Assembly: GCF_001519075.1 (NCBI RefSeq)
Contig: NZ_KQ954244.1
Span: 637,934 to 701,933, forward strand
Direction: 5' to 3'
Source of the DNA: Novosphingobium fuchskuhlense
GTDB lineage: Bacteria > Pseudomonadota > Alphaproteobacteria > Sphingomonadales > Sphingomonadaceae
Length of the DNA stretch: 64,000 nt
Shown here: positions 1 through 10,703 of the stretch, in pieces
Layout: the number at the start of each line of letters is the position of its first letter
Position numbering within the stretch: position 1 is the first letter of the stretch
Translations under genes and position numbers: made by a program
Notes under the pieces: generated by a model
What the model saw: the letters and a program-made list of their open reading frames with translations, nothing else
Databases searched by the model: none
What the model was told of the DNA's origin: nothing

Positions 1-338
1 GCACTGTGGTGGCTGGCCGGGCTTTACCTGATCCACTCAATGGCCGAGCTGTGCATTTCGCCGGTTGGCCTCTCGATGGTGACCAAGCTCTCGATCGCAC
101 GGATCGTCGGCCTGATGATGGGCACCTGGTTCCTCTCGATTGCTGTTGCGCAGTATGTCGCCGGCGTCGTTGCACAGCTGGCCAATGTGGAGACGGTCGG
201 CGGCGAAGTGACCAACCTCAAGGTCAGCCTCGACACTTATGTCGGCGTGTTCCAGACGATCGGCGAGATTTCAGCCCTTATCGGGCTCGTTCTTCTGGCG
301 CTTTCAGTGCCCCTGAAGCGCCTCATGCATGGTGTGAA

Positions 339-342
<4 letters not shown>
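1..342 (+). CDS. POT-family peptide MFS transporter, C-terminal fragment
   Basis: The frame is open to the left edge, so this is the 3' end of a longer gene (113 codons visible). The visible part carries the stretch ELCISPVGLSMVTK, typical of the late transmembrane helices of proton-coupled oligopeptide (POT/PTR2) transporters, followed by two more hydrophobic helices and a basic tail ending LKRLMHGVK. Its TGA overlaps the ATG of the next gene (ATGA, 339–342), so the transporter is translationally coupled to the amidohydrolase pair. That context suggests peptide uptake feeding intracellular or periplasmic hydrolysis. Family assignment is by motif recognition; the substrate is not visible. Confidence 0.85.
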
Positions 343-1744
<1,402 letters not shown>

Positions 1745-1748
<4 letters not shown>

Positions 1749-3094
1749 AGCGGACCGCTCTTGCTCTTGCCGCGCTGCTGCTGGCCGGGACTGCCATCCC
1801 GGCCACCGCTGCCGATGCCCCCTCCAAGGCACCACCGTCGGGCGATTTCGCAGTCACCAACGTGACTGTCGCCATAGGCGATGGTAGCGCACCCATTCGC
1901 GGCGGCGCGGTCGTCGTCCGCGGAGGCAGGATTGTCGCAGCCGGCAAGGACGTGGCTGTTCCCGCAGAACTGCCCGTGATCGACGGCACCGGCAAGTGGG
2001 TCACGCCTGGATTGGTTTCCGCGATGACCGACCTCGGCCTCGTAGACGTCGGCGCGGTCGAGGAAAGCAACGACAGCTATGCCGGCACCGCGCGGTTCTC
2101 TGCAGGGCTCGATGTCTCACTGGCGATCGACAACGATGCACCACCGGTTGCGGTGAGCCGCGCGAGCGGCATCACGCGTGCTGGCGTGGCGCCGATTGCC
2201 GCCAATGCGATCTTTGCCGGGCAGGGCGCGGTGATCGATCTCGCGCAGAACGGGCCGGACGCCGTTCAGCCGCGCGCCTTCCAGCTGGTCGAACTGGGCG
2301 AGCGCGGCGCGGATCTTGCTGGGGGCAGCCGGGTCGCGGCGCAGGCGTTGCTGCGCAATGCGCTCCGCGAGGCGCGCGAACTGGCGCAACGCAAGCCCGG
2401 CAAGGACACCGAAGGTCTCACACTGGGGCAGCCGTCCGATGCGCTGCTGAGCCGCGCCGACGCCGCCGCACTCATTCCAGTGGTTACCGGCAAGCAGCCG
2501 CTCTTCGTGCATGTTGAGCGCGCGGCAGACATTCGCGGCGTACTCGCACTGGGCCGCGAGTTTCCGGCTCTGCGCCTTGTGATTGTAGGCGCGGGCGAGG
2601 GCTGGCGGGTGGCGAACGAGATCGCCGCAGCCAAGGTGCCGGTGCTGGCCAGCGCGCTGGCCGACCTTCCCGGCAGTTTCGAGACGCTCGCCGCGACACA
2701 GTCCAATGTGGGGCGGATGACTGCCGCGGGCGTGAAAGTGGCGCTCGGCGGTTTCTACGACAACGACCAGCCGCGCTATGCACCCCAGTTTGCAGGTAAT
2801 CTCGTTGGCCTGTCGCGCGTGCCCGGTGCCACCGGGCTGAGCTGGGGTCAGGCGCTGGCGGCGATCACGTCGATACCAGCCGAGATCCTGGGCGGAGGCA
2901 GCACCTTCGGCAGCCTGAAGCCCGGCTTTGTTGCCGACATGGTCCTTTGGGACGGCGATCCACTCGAGATATCGACCGGTGCGGTTACGATCTTTATCGA
3001 CGGAAAGCCGCAATCGCTGGTAAACCACCAGTCACGTTTGCGCCAAAGGTATCGTTACCCGAAGGAAAGTGGACTACCCAAAGCCTACGAGTGA
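1745..3094 (+). CDS. Amidohydrolase-like protein lacking metal ligands
   Basis: 449 residues, starting at a GTG that overlaps the previous stop (GTGA). The N-terminus KRTALALAALLLAGTAIPATAAD is a clear signal peptide. The fold matches the preceding gene (FAVTNVTVAIGDGSAPI, VIDGTGKWVTPG, C-terminal GFVADMVLWDGDPLEI). However, where the partner has IDIHSHLG this protein reads SAMTDLGLVD, and where the partner has HSDD it has GGFYDNDQ. The HxH and catalytic Asp contexts are therefore absent. It is probably a non-catalytic partner or pseudoenzyme paired with the upstream amidohydrolase; this is inference from missing ligands, not proven. Confidence 0.85.
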
Positions 3095-3150
3095 TCACGA
3101 ACCTGCTCTGCCGATCCAACGGGGGCAAGCATCACAGAAGGAACCAAACC

Positions 3151-3837
3151 TTGGATATGGCGACTTTGCTGCTTGCATTGGGGATGACCGCCTTCGTCGG
3201 TAGCCATCTGCTTATGTCGCACCCTTTGCGCCGCGGTCTGGTCAGTCTGTTCGGTCAGACCGGCTTCCTTGTGATGTATTCGCTGGTTTCGCTGGTCTTG
3301 TTTAGTGGAGCGGTCATCTCCTTTGGCAAGGCCTCGCCCCAGCCGCAGTTGTGGGAAGGGCAAGCGCTTGTTCCCTGGGTGATCGCTTCGTTGCTGACGA
3401 TCACCGCCCTCGCACTGTTTCTGGCCTCGCTCATCGGCAATCCGGCCCTTGCCGGCACTGATGTCTCAGGCCTGTCTACTCGCCTCCCGAAGGGCGTGTT
3501 CAAAGTCACCCGGCATCCGATGATGTCCGCTTTCACGCTCTGGGGTGTGGCGCATATCCTCGTCGCACCGAGCGCAAGGACAATCATTCTGGCCGGCGGC
3601 GTGATCCTGCTGGCGGTGATCGGATCATATGGTCAGGATGCGAAGAAGGTCGCGCTACATGGTCAGGATTGGCGCGTCTGGATGAGGCGCACACCATTTT
3701 TTCCCAATCCCGCAGCATTCGGTCATCTCGGCCTTTACTGGTTGGCCGCAGTGCCGGCATGGTTGTTGCTGACGTGGCTTCATCTGCGGCTCGCGCTTAT
3801 CCCGGCCGGAGTGTGGCTCTGGACCGAGCAGTATTGA
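3151..3837 (+). CDS. NnrU family membrane protein
   Basis: About 228 residues and strongly hydrophobic, with six or so membrane segments. Family-like sequences are HPLRRG near the N-terminus and TRHPMMSAFTLWG in the middle, typical of the NnrU/isoprenylcysteine-methyltransferase-like group. AAGGA at 3138–3142 sits 8 nt before a TTG at 3151 and 14 nt before an ATG at 3157, so TTG is preferred; the two starts differ by two codons. The biochemical role is unknown; NnrU was named for a link to nitric-oxide reductase expression, but no denitrification genes are nearby. It is co-directional with the amidohydrolases, 56 bp downstream. Confidence 0.85.
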   Translation: MDMATLLLALGMTAFVGSHLLMSHPLRRGLVSLFGQTGFLVMYSLVSLVLFSGAVISFGKASPQPQLWEGQALVPWVIASLLTITALALFLASLIGNPALAGTDVSGLSTRLPKGVFKVTRHPMMSAFTLWGVAHILVAPSARTIILAGGVILLAVIGSYGQDAKKVALHGQDWRVWMRRTPFFPNPAAFGHLGLYWLAAVPAWLLLTWLHLRLALIPAGVWLWTEQY

Positions 3838-3873
3838 GCCAGCGAAGCGGGCGCCCGGCAAACAGTCCGGTCG

Positions 3874-5793
3874 TCAGGCGCGCGCTTCCTGCACTCCGGC
3901 GCTGTTGTGGCGCAAGGCCTTCAGGACCGTATCGACGATCTGGGGGGCATTGAGGCCCGCGGCATCGTACTGCTTATCCGGCGCATCTTGGTCCTGGAAC
4001 ACGTCGGGCAGTCGCAAGGTGCGGATCCGCAGGCCCGCATCGGTCAACCCTTCGTCACTCGCCATCGTCAGCACGTGCGCGCCGAGCCCACCGATCGCGC
4101 CTTCCTCCACCGTTACGATCACATCGTGCGATGCCATCAGGCGGCGGATCAGCGCCTCGTCGAGCGGCTTGACAAAACGCAGGTCGGCCACCGTGGTCGA
4201 AAGACCCTTGGCATCGAGATGGTCTGCCGCCTTGAGCGCTTCAGCCAGCCGCGTGCCCAGCGAGAGGATGGCAACCTTGCTCCCTTCGCGCACAACGCGG
4301 CCCTTGCCGATCTCGAGCCGCTCGGGAACCTCGGGCATTGGTACGCCGACGCCGTTGCCGCGCGGATAGCGGAACGCGATCGGCCCGCTGTCGTGCATCG
4401 CTGCGGTGTGGACCATGTGGACCAGTTCGGCTTCATCTGCCGCAGCCATCACGACCATGTTTGGCAACGTGGCGAGATAGGTCACGTCGAACGAACCCGC
4501 ATGCGTTGCGCCATCGGCGCCGACCAGGCCGGCGCGATCGATTGCGAAGCGCACCGGCAGGTTCTGGATCGCCACATCGTGGACGACCTGATCATAAGCG
4601 CGTTGCAGGAACGTCGAATAGATCGCGCAGAAAGGCCGCATACCTTGCGCGGCCAGGCCTGCGGCAAACGTGACGGCGTGTTGCTCGGCAATGCCGACAT
4701 CGAAATGTCTCTCTGAATACGCCTTGGCGAACTTGTCGAGACCCGTGCCCGAAGGCATCGCAGCCGTGATCGCGCAGATCGTGGCATCGCGCGCCGCTTC
4801 GGCCATGAGCGCCTGGGCGAACACAGCTGTGTAGCTCGGCGGTCCTGCCGCGCTCTTGGCCTGCTCGCCGGTGATCACGTCGAACTTCTGGACGCCGTGA
4901 TACTTGTCCGCCGCGTTCTCGGCCGGAGCATAGCCCTTGCCCTTCTGTGTCACCACATGGACGAGGCACGGCCCTTCGGCCGCATCGCGCACGTTCTCCA
5001 GCACCGGGATCAGCTGATCAAGGTTGTGCCCGTCGATAGGCCCGACGTAATAGAAGCCGAGCTCCTCGAACAAGGTGCCGCCCATCGCCATGCCGCGCGC
5101 GAATTCGTCGGTCTTGCGCGCCGCCTTGTGCAGCGGCTCGGGCAGGCGGCGCGAGATCGCCTTGAACATCTCGCGCAGTTCAAGGAACGGCCGGGAGGAC
5201 ACGAGCCGCGCCAGATAGGCCGAGAGCCCGCCGACCGGGGGCGCGATTGACATGTCGTTATCGTTCAGGATGACGACGAGGCGGTTCCCGGCCTCGGCCG
5301 CGTTGTTCATCGCCTCATAGGCCATGCCCGCGCTCATCGCACCGTCACCGATCACCGCGATGGCCTTGCCCGGCTGGTTGGCCAACTTGTTTGCCACGGC
5401 AAAGCCAAGCGCCGCCGAGATCGAGGTGGAGGAATGCGCCGTGCCGAACGGATCGTATTCGCTCTCGCTGCGCTTGGTGAAGCCGGACAGCCCGCCGCCT
5501 TGGCGCAGGGTGCGCATGCGGCTGCGCCGGCCGGTGAGGATCTTGTGCGGATAGGCCTGGTGGCCGACGTCCCAGATCAGCCGGTCGCGCGGGGTTTCAA
5601 ACACGTAATGGATCGCGGTCGTCAGCTCGACCACGCCAAGCCCTGAACCGAGGTGACCGCCGGTCTGCCCGACGGTGGCGATCATTTCATCGCGCAGTTC
5701 ATCCGCGAGCTGGCGGAGTTGCGAAGGCTGGAGCTTGCGAAGGTCGTCAGGCGTATCGACCGTATCGAGCAGCGGCGTAACCGGTTTGGACAT
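3874..5793 (-). CDS. dxs: 1-deoxy-D-xylulose-5-phosphate synthase
   Basis: 639 residues, the usual length. It condenses pyruvate and glyceraldehyde 3-phosphate, with thiamine diphosphate, to DXP: the first step of the MEP isoprenoid pathway and a source of thiamine and pyridoxal precursors. Visible landmarks are GGHLGS with His47, the TPP/Mg motif GDGAMSAG from residue 149 with NDND at 177–180, the transketolase-like pyrimidine domain ([17 protein letters not shown]) and the C-terminal transketolase domain. It is cytoplasmic. It lies upstream of nothing on its strand and is convergent with the NnrU gene. Carotenoid-producing sphingomonads depend on this pathway. Confidence 0.98.
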   Translation of the reverse strand: MSKPVTPLLDTVDTPDDLRKLQPSQLRQLADELRDEMIATVGQTGGHLGSGLGVVELTTAIHYVFETPRDRLIWDVGHQAYPHKILTGRRSRMRTLRQGGGLSGFTKRSESEYDPFGTAHSSTSISAALGFAVANKLANQPGKAIAVIGDGAMSAGMAYEAMNNAAEAGNRLVVILNDNDMSIAPPVGGLSAYLARLVSSRPFLELREMFKAISRRLPEPLHKAARKTDEFARGMAMGGTLFEELGFYYVGPIDGHNLDQLIPVLENVRDAAEGPCLVHVVTQKGKGYAPAENAADKYHGVQKFDVITGEQAKSAAGPPSYTAVFAQALMAEAARDATICAITAAMPSGTGLDKFAKAYSERHFDVGIAEQHAVTFAAGLAAQGMRPFCAIYSTFLQRAYDQVVHDVAIQNLPVRFAIDRAGLVGADGATHAGSFDVTYLATLPNMVVMAAADEAELVHMVHTAAMHDSGPIAFRYPRGNGVGVPMPEVPERLEIGKGRVVREGSKVAILSLGTRLAEALKAADHLDAKGLSTTVADLRFVKPLDEALIRRLMASHDVIVTVEEGAIGGLGAHVLTMASDEGLTDAGLRIRTLRLPDVFQDQDAPDKQYDAAGLNAPQIVDTVLKALRHNSAGVQEARA

Positions 5794-5859
5794 TAAGGTG
5801 TCTTACACCCTTGTAATGGCTGTGTCGAACCCGTCTTGCTCAGAAAGTGATGCAGACGA

Positions 5860-6339
5860 TCAGGTGGCGCTAGCCCCCAAACCACAGGCATCGCAGCAAC
5901 CGCGGATTTCCACCACCGGGCGCACAGCGGCAAATCCGGCCCGGTGCGCCGCATCGCGCAGCGCGCCGGTCAGGCTGTCGTCGTCGAGATGAGTCGCCTC
6001 ACCGCAGATGTCGCAGATCAGGAAGATGCAGTCGTGGTGGCAGCCGGGATGCGTGTTCGCGACATAGGCGTTTGCGCTTTCGACCCGCCGCGCAAGATTG
6101 GTGCGCACGAACAGATCGAGGATTCGGTATACGCTGTTGGCCGCCACCCGCTTGCCCCGACGCACACCTACGCTTTCGGCAATGTCGTAGGCCGACGCGG
6201 GCTTTTCGTGCGCCGCCAGCGCTTCGAAGACGTCGCTGCGCATATCGGTCCATTGCTCGCCGGCAGCCTGAAGCGCCCCGCGTGCAGCATCCACCAGCAT
6301 GTCGCCGGCGAAATCGTGATGGTTGTGTTGGCCCGACAT
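5860..6339 (-). CDS. Fur-family transcriptional regulator, Zur-like
   Basis: 159 residues. An N-terminal winged helix (TDMRSDVFEALAAHEKPASAYDI, then NSVYRILDLF recognition region) is followed by a metal-binding half containing HPGCHHDC (residues 97–104) and two structural zinc pairs, CDIC (109–112) and CDAC (149–152). Insertion of CHHDC and the spacing of the cysteines resemble Zur rather than iron Fur, so a zinc-uptake repressor is most likely. It is a cytoplasmic DNA-binding dimer. It follows msrA on the same strand at a 45-bp distance. No znuABC genes are in the window, so Zur versus Fur/PerR is by sequence only. Confidence 0.88.
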   Translation of the reverse strand: MSGQHNHHDFAGDMLVDAARGALQAAGEQWTDMRSDVFEALAAHEKPASAYDIAESVGVRRGKRVAANSVYRILDLFVRTNLARRVESANAYVANTHPGCHHDCIFLICDICGEATHLDDDSLTGALRDAAHRAGFAAVRPVVEIRGCCDACGLGASAT

Positions 6340-6384
6340 AGCCCGGGAAATACGCCGCCTTGCGCGCTAGCGCAAATCCGCGTG

Positions 6385-7062
6385 TCAGCCGCGCGTAAAA
6401 TCGGGTTTCCACAGCCCCGGGAACACCCGCTTCAGGGCAGCCACCTTGGGCACGTCCCAATAGCGGATATAGGGATGGTCAGGGTTCTTCAGCGCGAAGT
6501 CCTGATGATAGCCTTCTGCCGGAAAGAAGCCGTGATCGGGTTCCACTGCCGTGACGATCGGGCGCTTCCAGAGGCCCGCCTTCCCGAGCTGGGCCAGATA
6601 TCCGGTCGTTACCCGAGCCTGTTCGGGGCTGAGCGGCACGATCGCGCCGCGATACTGCGGGCCGGTATCGGGACCTTGCCGATTGAGCTGGGTGGGATCG
6701 GCTGCCACCGAAAAATACACCTGCAGCAATTGGTCAAAGCGCACCACCGCTGGATCATAGGTGATCCGCACAGCTTCGGCGTGGCCCGTCGTGCCGGTGC
6801 TGACGGTCTCATACCGCGCATCGGCCTTGCGGCCGCCCTCGAAGCCCGACACGACACTGGTCACTCCCTTCACATGGCTGAACACCGCCTCCATGCCCCA
6901 AAAGCATCCACCTGCAAGAACAGCGGTCTTGAGCCCCTTGCCCTCGCGGGCCTTCACCAGAGCTTCCGGGGCGGCAACCACAGACTCGGCCTGTGCCGGC
7001 TGGAAACAGGCCGCCACGAGTGCGGCGCCGAGCGCGGCGACAAAAAACCGGGCGCGGCTCAT
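6385..7062 (-). CDS. msrA: Peptide-methionine (S)-S-oxide reductase, exported
   Basis: 225 residues. It reduces methionine-S-sulfoxide in proteins. The catalytic motif GCFWG is at residues 52–56 with Cys53 as the nucleophile, followed by the family sequences GHAEAV and HPYIR. An N-terminal hydrophobic segment ends in LVAAC (Cys19), which is either a lipobox or a signal-peptide cleavage region, so this MsrA probably works in the periplasm rather than the cytosol. Its ATG overlaps the stop of a 46-residue ORF (ATGA, 7059–7062), implying translational coupling. Confidence 0.95.
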   Translation of the reverse strand: MSRARFFVAALGAALVAACFQPAQAESVVAAPEALVKAREGKGLKTAVLAGGCFWGMEAVFSHVKGVTSVVSGFEGGRKADARYETVSTGTTGHAEAVRITYDPAVVRFDQLLQVYFSVAADPTQLNRQGPDTGPQYRGAIVPLSPEQARVTTGYLAQLGKAGLWKRPIVTAVEPDHGFFPAEGYHQDFALKNPDHPYIRYWDVPKVAALKRVFPGLWKPDFTRG

Positions 7063-7199
7063 CGTACGGTCTCAACCGCAGGAACCGAAGCGGATGCGGC
7101 CTGCGCCGGCTGCACTCCATAGGTGAGCGCCATGGCCGCCGAGCCGAGCACAAAGCCCAAAGCCAGCGAGCGAACCAGATCCTTGCCGAAAAGCGTCAT
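7059..7199 (-). CDS. 46-residue exported or membrane peptide coupled to msrA
   Basis: ATG at 7199 down to TGA at 7061–7059, 46 residues. It begins MTLFGKDLVRSLALGF, has one hydrophobic segment at about residues 10–27, then PAQAASAS, which resembles a signal-peptidase site. The stop overlaps the msrA start by the ATGA arrangement used throughout this window, which is the main reason to believe it is translated. I do not recognise a family. It could be a small membrane partner of the periplasmic MsrA or a leader peptide that couples msrA translation. Confidence 0.55.
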   Translation of the reverse strand: MTLFGKDLVRSLALGFVLGSAAMALTYGVQPAQAASASVPAVETVR

Positions 7200-7458
7200 T
7201 CCACACCGTCCAATCTAGTGTCGCATCAGCGGGACCGCTTGATCGGCCAAAGCCCGACCGCGTGGTTTCCGGCCCAGTTGTGAAGATGGGCACAGAGTTG
7301 TCACGGAGCCGTCCGCTGGTGGAGGGCAGATGGTTACGGACCCGCAAAATACAAGGTACGATCCGCTGCGCAGCGACGGGCCGAAGCGTGGCTCGATTGA
7401 CCTTCCAGGTCCAGCGCGCGAAGAAGGCCGCGCAGATGCCCAAGGAGAGGAATATCCC

Positions 7459-8010
7459 ATGTTGCGCCCCACGCCGAGCCTCCTTGCCCCAATAGCCACG
7501 GCGCTGGTCCTCGCGCTCGCCGCCGCCCCGCTGGCGAGCAAGGAAACGTCCGCCATACCGAAGGATCTGCCGCCCGTGTTCGAGGCAGTGGTCAATTGCC
7601 GCACTCTCACTTCAGATAGCGAAAGGCTTGCCTGCTACGACCGGAGCGTCGCCGCACTTGCCGCCGCGCGCGACAAGGCAGACATCGTCGTCGCCGACCG
7701 CGCGACAATCCGTGAGACCAAGAAGGGCCTCTTCGGCTTCACCTTGCCCAAGCTCAAGCTCTTCGGCGCCGCCGAGAACGACGGCGACGACGTAAAGGAA
7801 ATCGAAAGCACCATCACCGCGGTGCGCCGCACCGCCGATGGCCTAGCTATCTTCACACTGGCCGATGGCGCCCGCTGGAAGCAGACCGATGGCGGCGCTA
7901 CCTTTGCCAAGCCCGGCATCGGCATCCGCATCAAGCGCGGCACGCTGGGCAGCTACCTCGCCTCGATCGACAAGGGCGCGTTCATCCGGGTCGTGCGCCT
8001 CGCGCAATAG
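7459..8010 (+). CDS. Secreted protein of unknown function with SERLACYD motif
   Basis: 183 residues. AAGGAGAGG lies just upstream of the ATG at 7459. Residues 8–28 form a signal peptide (ALVLALAAAPLAS). The mature N-terminus has a two-cysteine motif, VVNCRTL (Cys47) and SERLACYD (Cys59), seen in several small envelope proteins of proteobacteria, then a beta-rich C-terminal half. No catalytic motif is visible. It stands alone and is convergent with the next gene. The 259 bp before it (7200–7458) carry no gene and no structure I can support. Confidence 0.8.
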   Translation: MLRPTPSLLAPIATALVLALAAAPLASKETSAIPKDLPPVFEAVVNCRTLTSDSERLACYDRSVAALAAARDKADIVVADRATIRETKKGLFGFTLPKLKLFGAAENDGDDVKEIESTITAVRRTADGLAIFTLADGARWKQTDGGATFAKPGIGIRIKRGTLGSYLASIDKGAFIRVVRLAQ

Positions 8011-8015
8011 GCGCC

Positions 8016-8330
8016 CTACTCGTGGCCGTTTATCAACTTCGGCGTCATTCTGTCGACCGTGTCGCGTGCATTCTGATTGCCCTCGAGAAACTCTTTTTCC
8101 CACTGGGCGTTAGTGTGGCAGGTCAATGTCCGCTTGATCAGCGAACCGGTTTCTTCGAAGCGCTTGCATCGAATATAGTTCGGATCCTTTTTATCGCGTC
8201 CCAAATTGAACGCCCGGATCTCCGATTGCGTCATCACGGTGGGATCTTTGTCGAACGCCGGAATAACTGTCGCAGGGGCCTCAGGACTCGTCGCGACGAC
8301 AGCAAGAGCAAACAAGAATGACGCAGGCAT
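8016..8330 (-). CDS. Small secreted hypothetical protein
   Basis: 104 residues. A short signal peptide (FLFALAVVATSPEA) is followed by a charged domain with two cysteines, YIRCKRFEETGSLIKR (Cys55) and TLTCHTNAQW (Cys71), likely a disulfide. I recognise the CKRFxETGSLIK…TCHT pattern as recurring in small periplasmic proteins of sphingomonads, but no function is known. It ends 5 bp from the convergent SERLACYD protein gene. Confidence 0.72.
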   Translation of the reverse strand: MPASFLFALAVVATSPEAPATVIPAFDKDPTVMTQSEIRAFNLGRDKKDPNYIRCKRFEETGSLIKRTLTCHTNAQWEKEFLEGNQNARDTVDRMTPKLINGHE

Positions 8331-8407
8331 GCGCAGTGATCCTCTGGCGATTAGGGGCTAGGTGTATCTAACTGGCCGCCGACCAGCCCGCAAGGCGGGG
8401 AAACGTG

Positions 8408-9583
8408 CTAACCGAGGGCAGCATCGTTTGCCGCGAAGTACGCAGAAATGGCCGCGCATTCACGCTCGGTAAGATGCGGATTCCACGTGTCGATGATCAG
8501 GACCGCGCGCCGGGCGTCGCTGTCGTTCCACGCTTCGTGCTCTATCGTGTCATCGAAAGCAAAGGCCTTGCCCTCCACCCACTCACGCATCTCTCCGCCT
8601 ACCCGGAATCCGCAGCCTGGCGGCACGTCGAGCGCAAGGTGGACAATCGCGCGGGTATTGGTGACACCGGTGTGTGCCGGGATGCGGCTGTGCGGCTGCA
8701 AAATCGAGAAGAACGCATTCGGCGCGCGGCCCGGAATCCGTGCGAGCGACAGGTTTTGCAGAACCCGGGCGGTGTGCGGGCATCGTTCAACAACGGCCGC
8801 GTTGGGCACGCCATATTCCCATAGAAAGCAGGCCGACCAATCGAGCGAGCCATCGAGCGCGGTCCACTTGTTGTCCGGGCTGCCCGCCTCCATCCGCACA
8901 TAGGGCCGGATCGCCTCGCCAGGTTCGGCCAGCAGCGCATCGAGTTCGGCCCGGATTGCCGCGGCCTCTGCTTCCAGCGCCGCGAACCAGGGGAAGTGGC
9001 GACGGTCGAAGAATTCATCGGCAGGCAGGAACGGATAGTGCAGCCCGGCGCACTCGTTCACGTAGATACGTCGCTGTCCCAGCGCTGCCGAGGCAAAGGC
9101 GTCGATCCGGCGCCGCTCGGTCTCGTCACGCAAATCGGCATCAGTCGCGAGCGCAGCGCGCGTGGCCGCTGCAATCCGCGCACGCAAGGCAGCGCAATAG
9201 CCCTCACCGGCAGAAAGCTCGGCGCGGACCGGGTCGGGCAGGCCAGGAAAGTGCTGCGCCAGTTGCAGCACCCCGTCCCACGCAAGCAGAGCCTTGGTCT
9301 CGTCGCCTTCGCGCTGGAGCAGTTGAGCCATGCGCAGCTGTGCCGTGAAGTCCAGCCGGTCGAGATCGAGCGCCCGCTCCAGCGCTCCGCGCTCGCCCGC
9401 GCTGTCGCCACCCATCCGGCAGGCGAGCGCCAGATTGATCCACAGCGACAACGCCTGCGGGTCAGCCTCTGCCGCCTCGCGCGCCGCCTGGATCGCGGCG
9501 GGCGCATCGCCGGCCCTGAGCGCAGCCATGGCACGGGCATTGGCGGCCTGGGCCCGGGCGCGATCGATCGGAGCTGGTGTCAT
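8408..9583 (-). CDS. TPR plus aspartyl/asparaginyl beta-hydroxylase-like protein
   Basis: 391 residues. The N-terminal ~130 residues are TPR-like helices (ALRAGDAPAAIQAAREAAEADP, then ERALDLDRLDF). The C-terminal ~200 residues match the AspH double-stranded beta-helix: IPGRAPNAFFSIL, IPAHTGVTNTR with the first iron His near residue 302, and IEHEAWN with the second near 348. The His-x-Gly…His pair without an acidic ligand is the normal AspH arrangement. The predicted reaction is 2-oxoglutarate/Fe(II)-dependent hydroxylation of Asp or Asn side chains. It lies next to two sulfotransferase-like genes and a TonB receptor. A paralogue is at 51097–52242. Confidence 0.88.
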   Translation of the reverse strand: MTPAPIDRARAQAANARAMAALRAGDAPAAIQAAREAAEADPQALSLWINLALACRMGGDSAGERGALERALDLDRLDFTAQLRMAQLLQREGDETKALLAWDGVLQLAQHFPGLPDPVRAELSAGEGYCAALRARIAAATRAALATDADLRDETERRRIDAFASAALGQRRIYVNECAGLHYPFLPADEFFDRRHFPWFAALEAEAAAIRAELDALLAEPGEAIRPYVRMEAGSPDNKWTALDGSLDWSACFLWEYGVPNAAVVERCPHTARVLQNLSLARIPGRAPNAFFSILQPHSRIPAHTGVTNTRAIVHLALDVPPGCGFRVGGEMREWVEGKAFAFDDTIEHEAWNDSDARRAVLIIDTWNPHLTERECAAISAYFAANDAALG

Positions 9584-9662
9584 CGCCGCCAGTGTCTACA
9601 GCGCCGCGCGCGTCAGGCAAGCGGCGTTGCAGGAGCGAGGCGTGCGCCCTAAGGCTGGCGGC

Positions 9663-10703
9663 ATGGCTTCAAGGTCGTTCCAACTTGGTGATGCCGAATG
9701 GCTCGCTCACAGGCTGGTCGAAGGCACGGACGCGGTCCGCTTCGCCCACGTGCCCCGCGCGGCGCATGAAGGCATGGCCTTCCTGACCGACGAGAGCTTT
9801 GCCGCGCACTTTGGCGCCATGCCTGACCAGGTCGATGTGCCGGCTGTCGAGCTGCTCGCCGGAATGCCGCGGCGTCCTCTTGGCCTGCTGCTCCATTCCG
9901 CTTTCTGCGGCTCCACGCTGCTGACCCGCGCCCTGGCGGCACCCGGTGTGGCGATGGGACTGTCAGAACCGGTGATCCTCAACGACGTCGTCGGCATGCG
10001 TACCCGCGGCGCGGCGCCAGCAGCCGTTGCCCGTGCGGCAGACCTTGCGCTGCGCCTGCTTGCGCGACCCTTCGCGCAGGGCGAGGGTGTGGTGATCAAG
10101 CCCTCCAACCTGCTCAATCCCTTTGCCGAACTGCTGCTCGCGCTCGCACCCGAAGCGCGCGCGCTGTTCCTCTACGCGCCGCTCAAGACCTTTCTCGTTT
10201 CGGTTGTCCGTAAGGGGCTGCCCTGCCGGTTGTGGGTGCGCGAGCTATTGGAAGGCTATCTCAAGGCCGGTATCGTGGCGCCGCTTGGCATCACCCCCGA
10301 AGACGTGTTTCGCCAGACCGACCTGCAGGTTGCCGCAACGGGTTGGCTGGCACAACACCGCCTCTTCGCACTGCTTGCCGCCAAAGTGGGACCGGAGCGG
10401 CTTCGCACCCTGACCTCCGAGCAGCTTACCAGCGACCCCGCACGCGCGATTGCCGCATCCGCCGGGCATTATGGCCTCGCGCTTGAACCCTCGACCGTTG
10501 CGCGAATCGCGGCCGGGCCAGCCTTCACGCGCCATTCCAAATCCGGTGAGGCGTTCACGCCTACCCAGCGCCGCGCCGAATATGCTGCTGCCCACGCGGC
10601 ACATGCCGAGGAGATCAATCTGGTGCATCGCTGGGCGCTAGACGTGGCGGAGCAGGCCGGCATCGCGATGGATGCCCCCAACCCACTGCTTCAGCCCGCG
10701 TAA
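9663..10703 (+). CDS. Sulfotransferase-like P-loop protein
   Basis: 346 residues from the ATG at 9663; a GTG at 9642 with AGGAG 6 nt upstream is an alternative. The phosphosulfate-binding-like loop LHSAFCGSTLLTRAL is at about residues 77–91, where canonical sulfotransferases have a PRSGTT-type loop, so the loop is divergent. The rest is helical with KPSNLLNPF and FLYAPLKTFLVSVVRKG segments typical of the fold. It is probably a divergent sulfotransferase or a related nucleotide-binding protein. It is the only plus-strand gene of the accessory locus, and its last 13 bp overlap the end of the TPR sulfotransferase gene. Confidence 0.72.
   Translation: MASRSFQLGDAEWLAHRLVEGTDAVRFAHVPRAAHEGMAFLTDESFAAHFGAMPDQVDVPAVELLAGMPRRPLGLLLHSAFCGSTLLTRALAAPGVAMGLSEPVILNDVVGMRTRGAAPAAVARAADLALRLLARPFAQGEGVVIKPSNLLNPFAELLLALAPEARALFLYAPLKTFLVSVVRKGLPCRLWVRELLEGYLKAGIVAPLGITPEDVFRQTDLQVAATGWLAQHRLFALLAAKVGPERLRTLTSEQLTSDPARAIAASAGHYGLALEPSTVARIAAGPAFTRHSKSGEAFTPTQRRAEYAAAHAAHAEEINLVHRWALDVAEQAGIAMDAPNPLLQPA

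Noticed and set aside
6360..6375. TTGCGC–GCTA–GCGCAA inverted repeat between msrA and the Fur-family gene as a Zur box or terminator
   Set aside because: Six-bp stem, no T tract and no match I can defend to a Zur operator.
8484..8499. CACGTG-centred sequence as an extra parS
   Set aside because: Only the core hexamer and a few flanking bases match; the flanks lack the palindrome.
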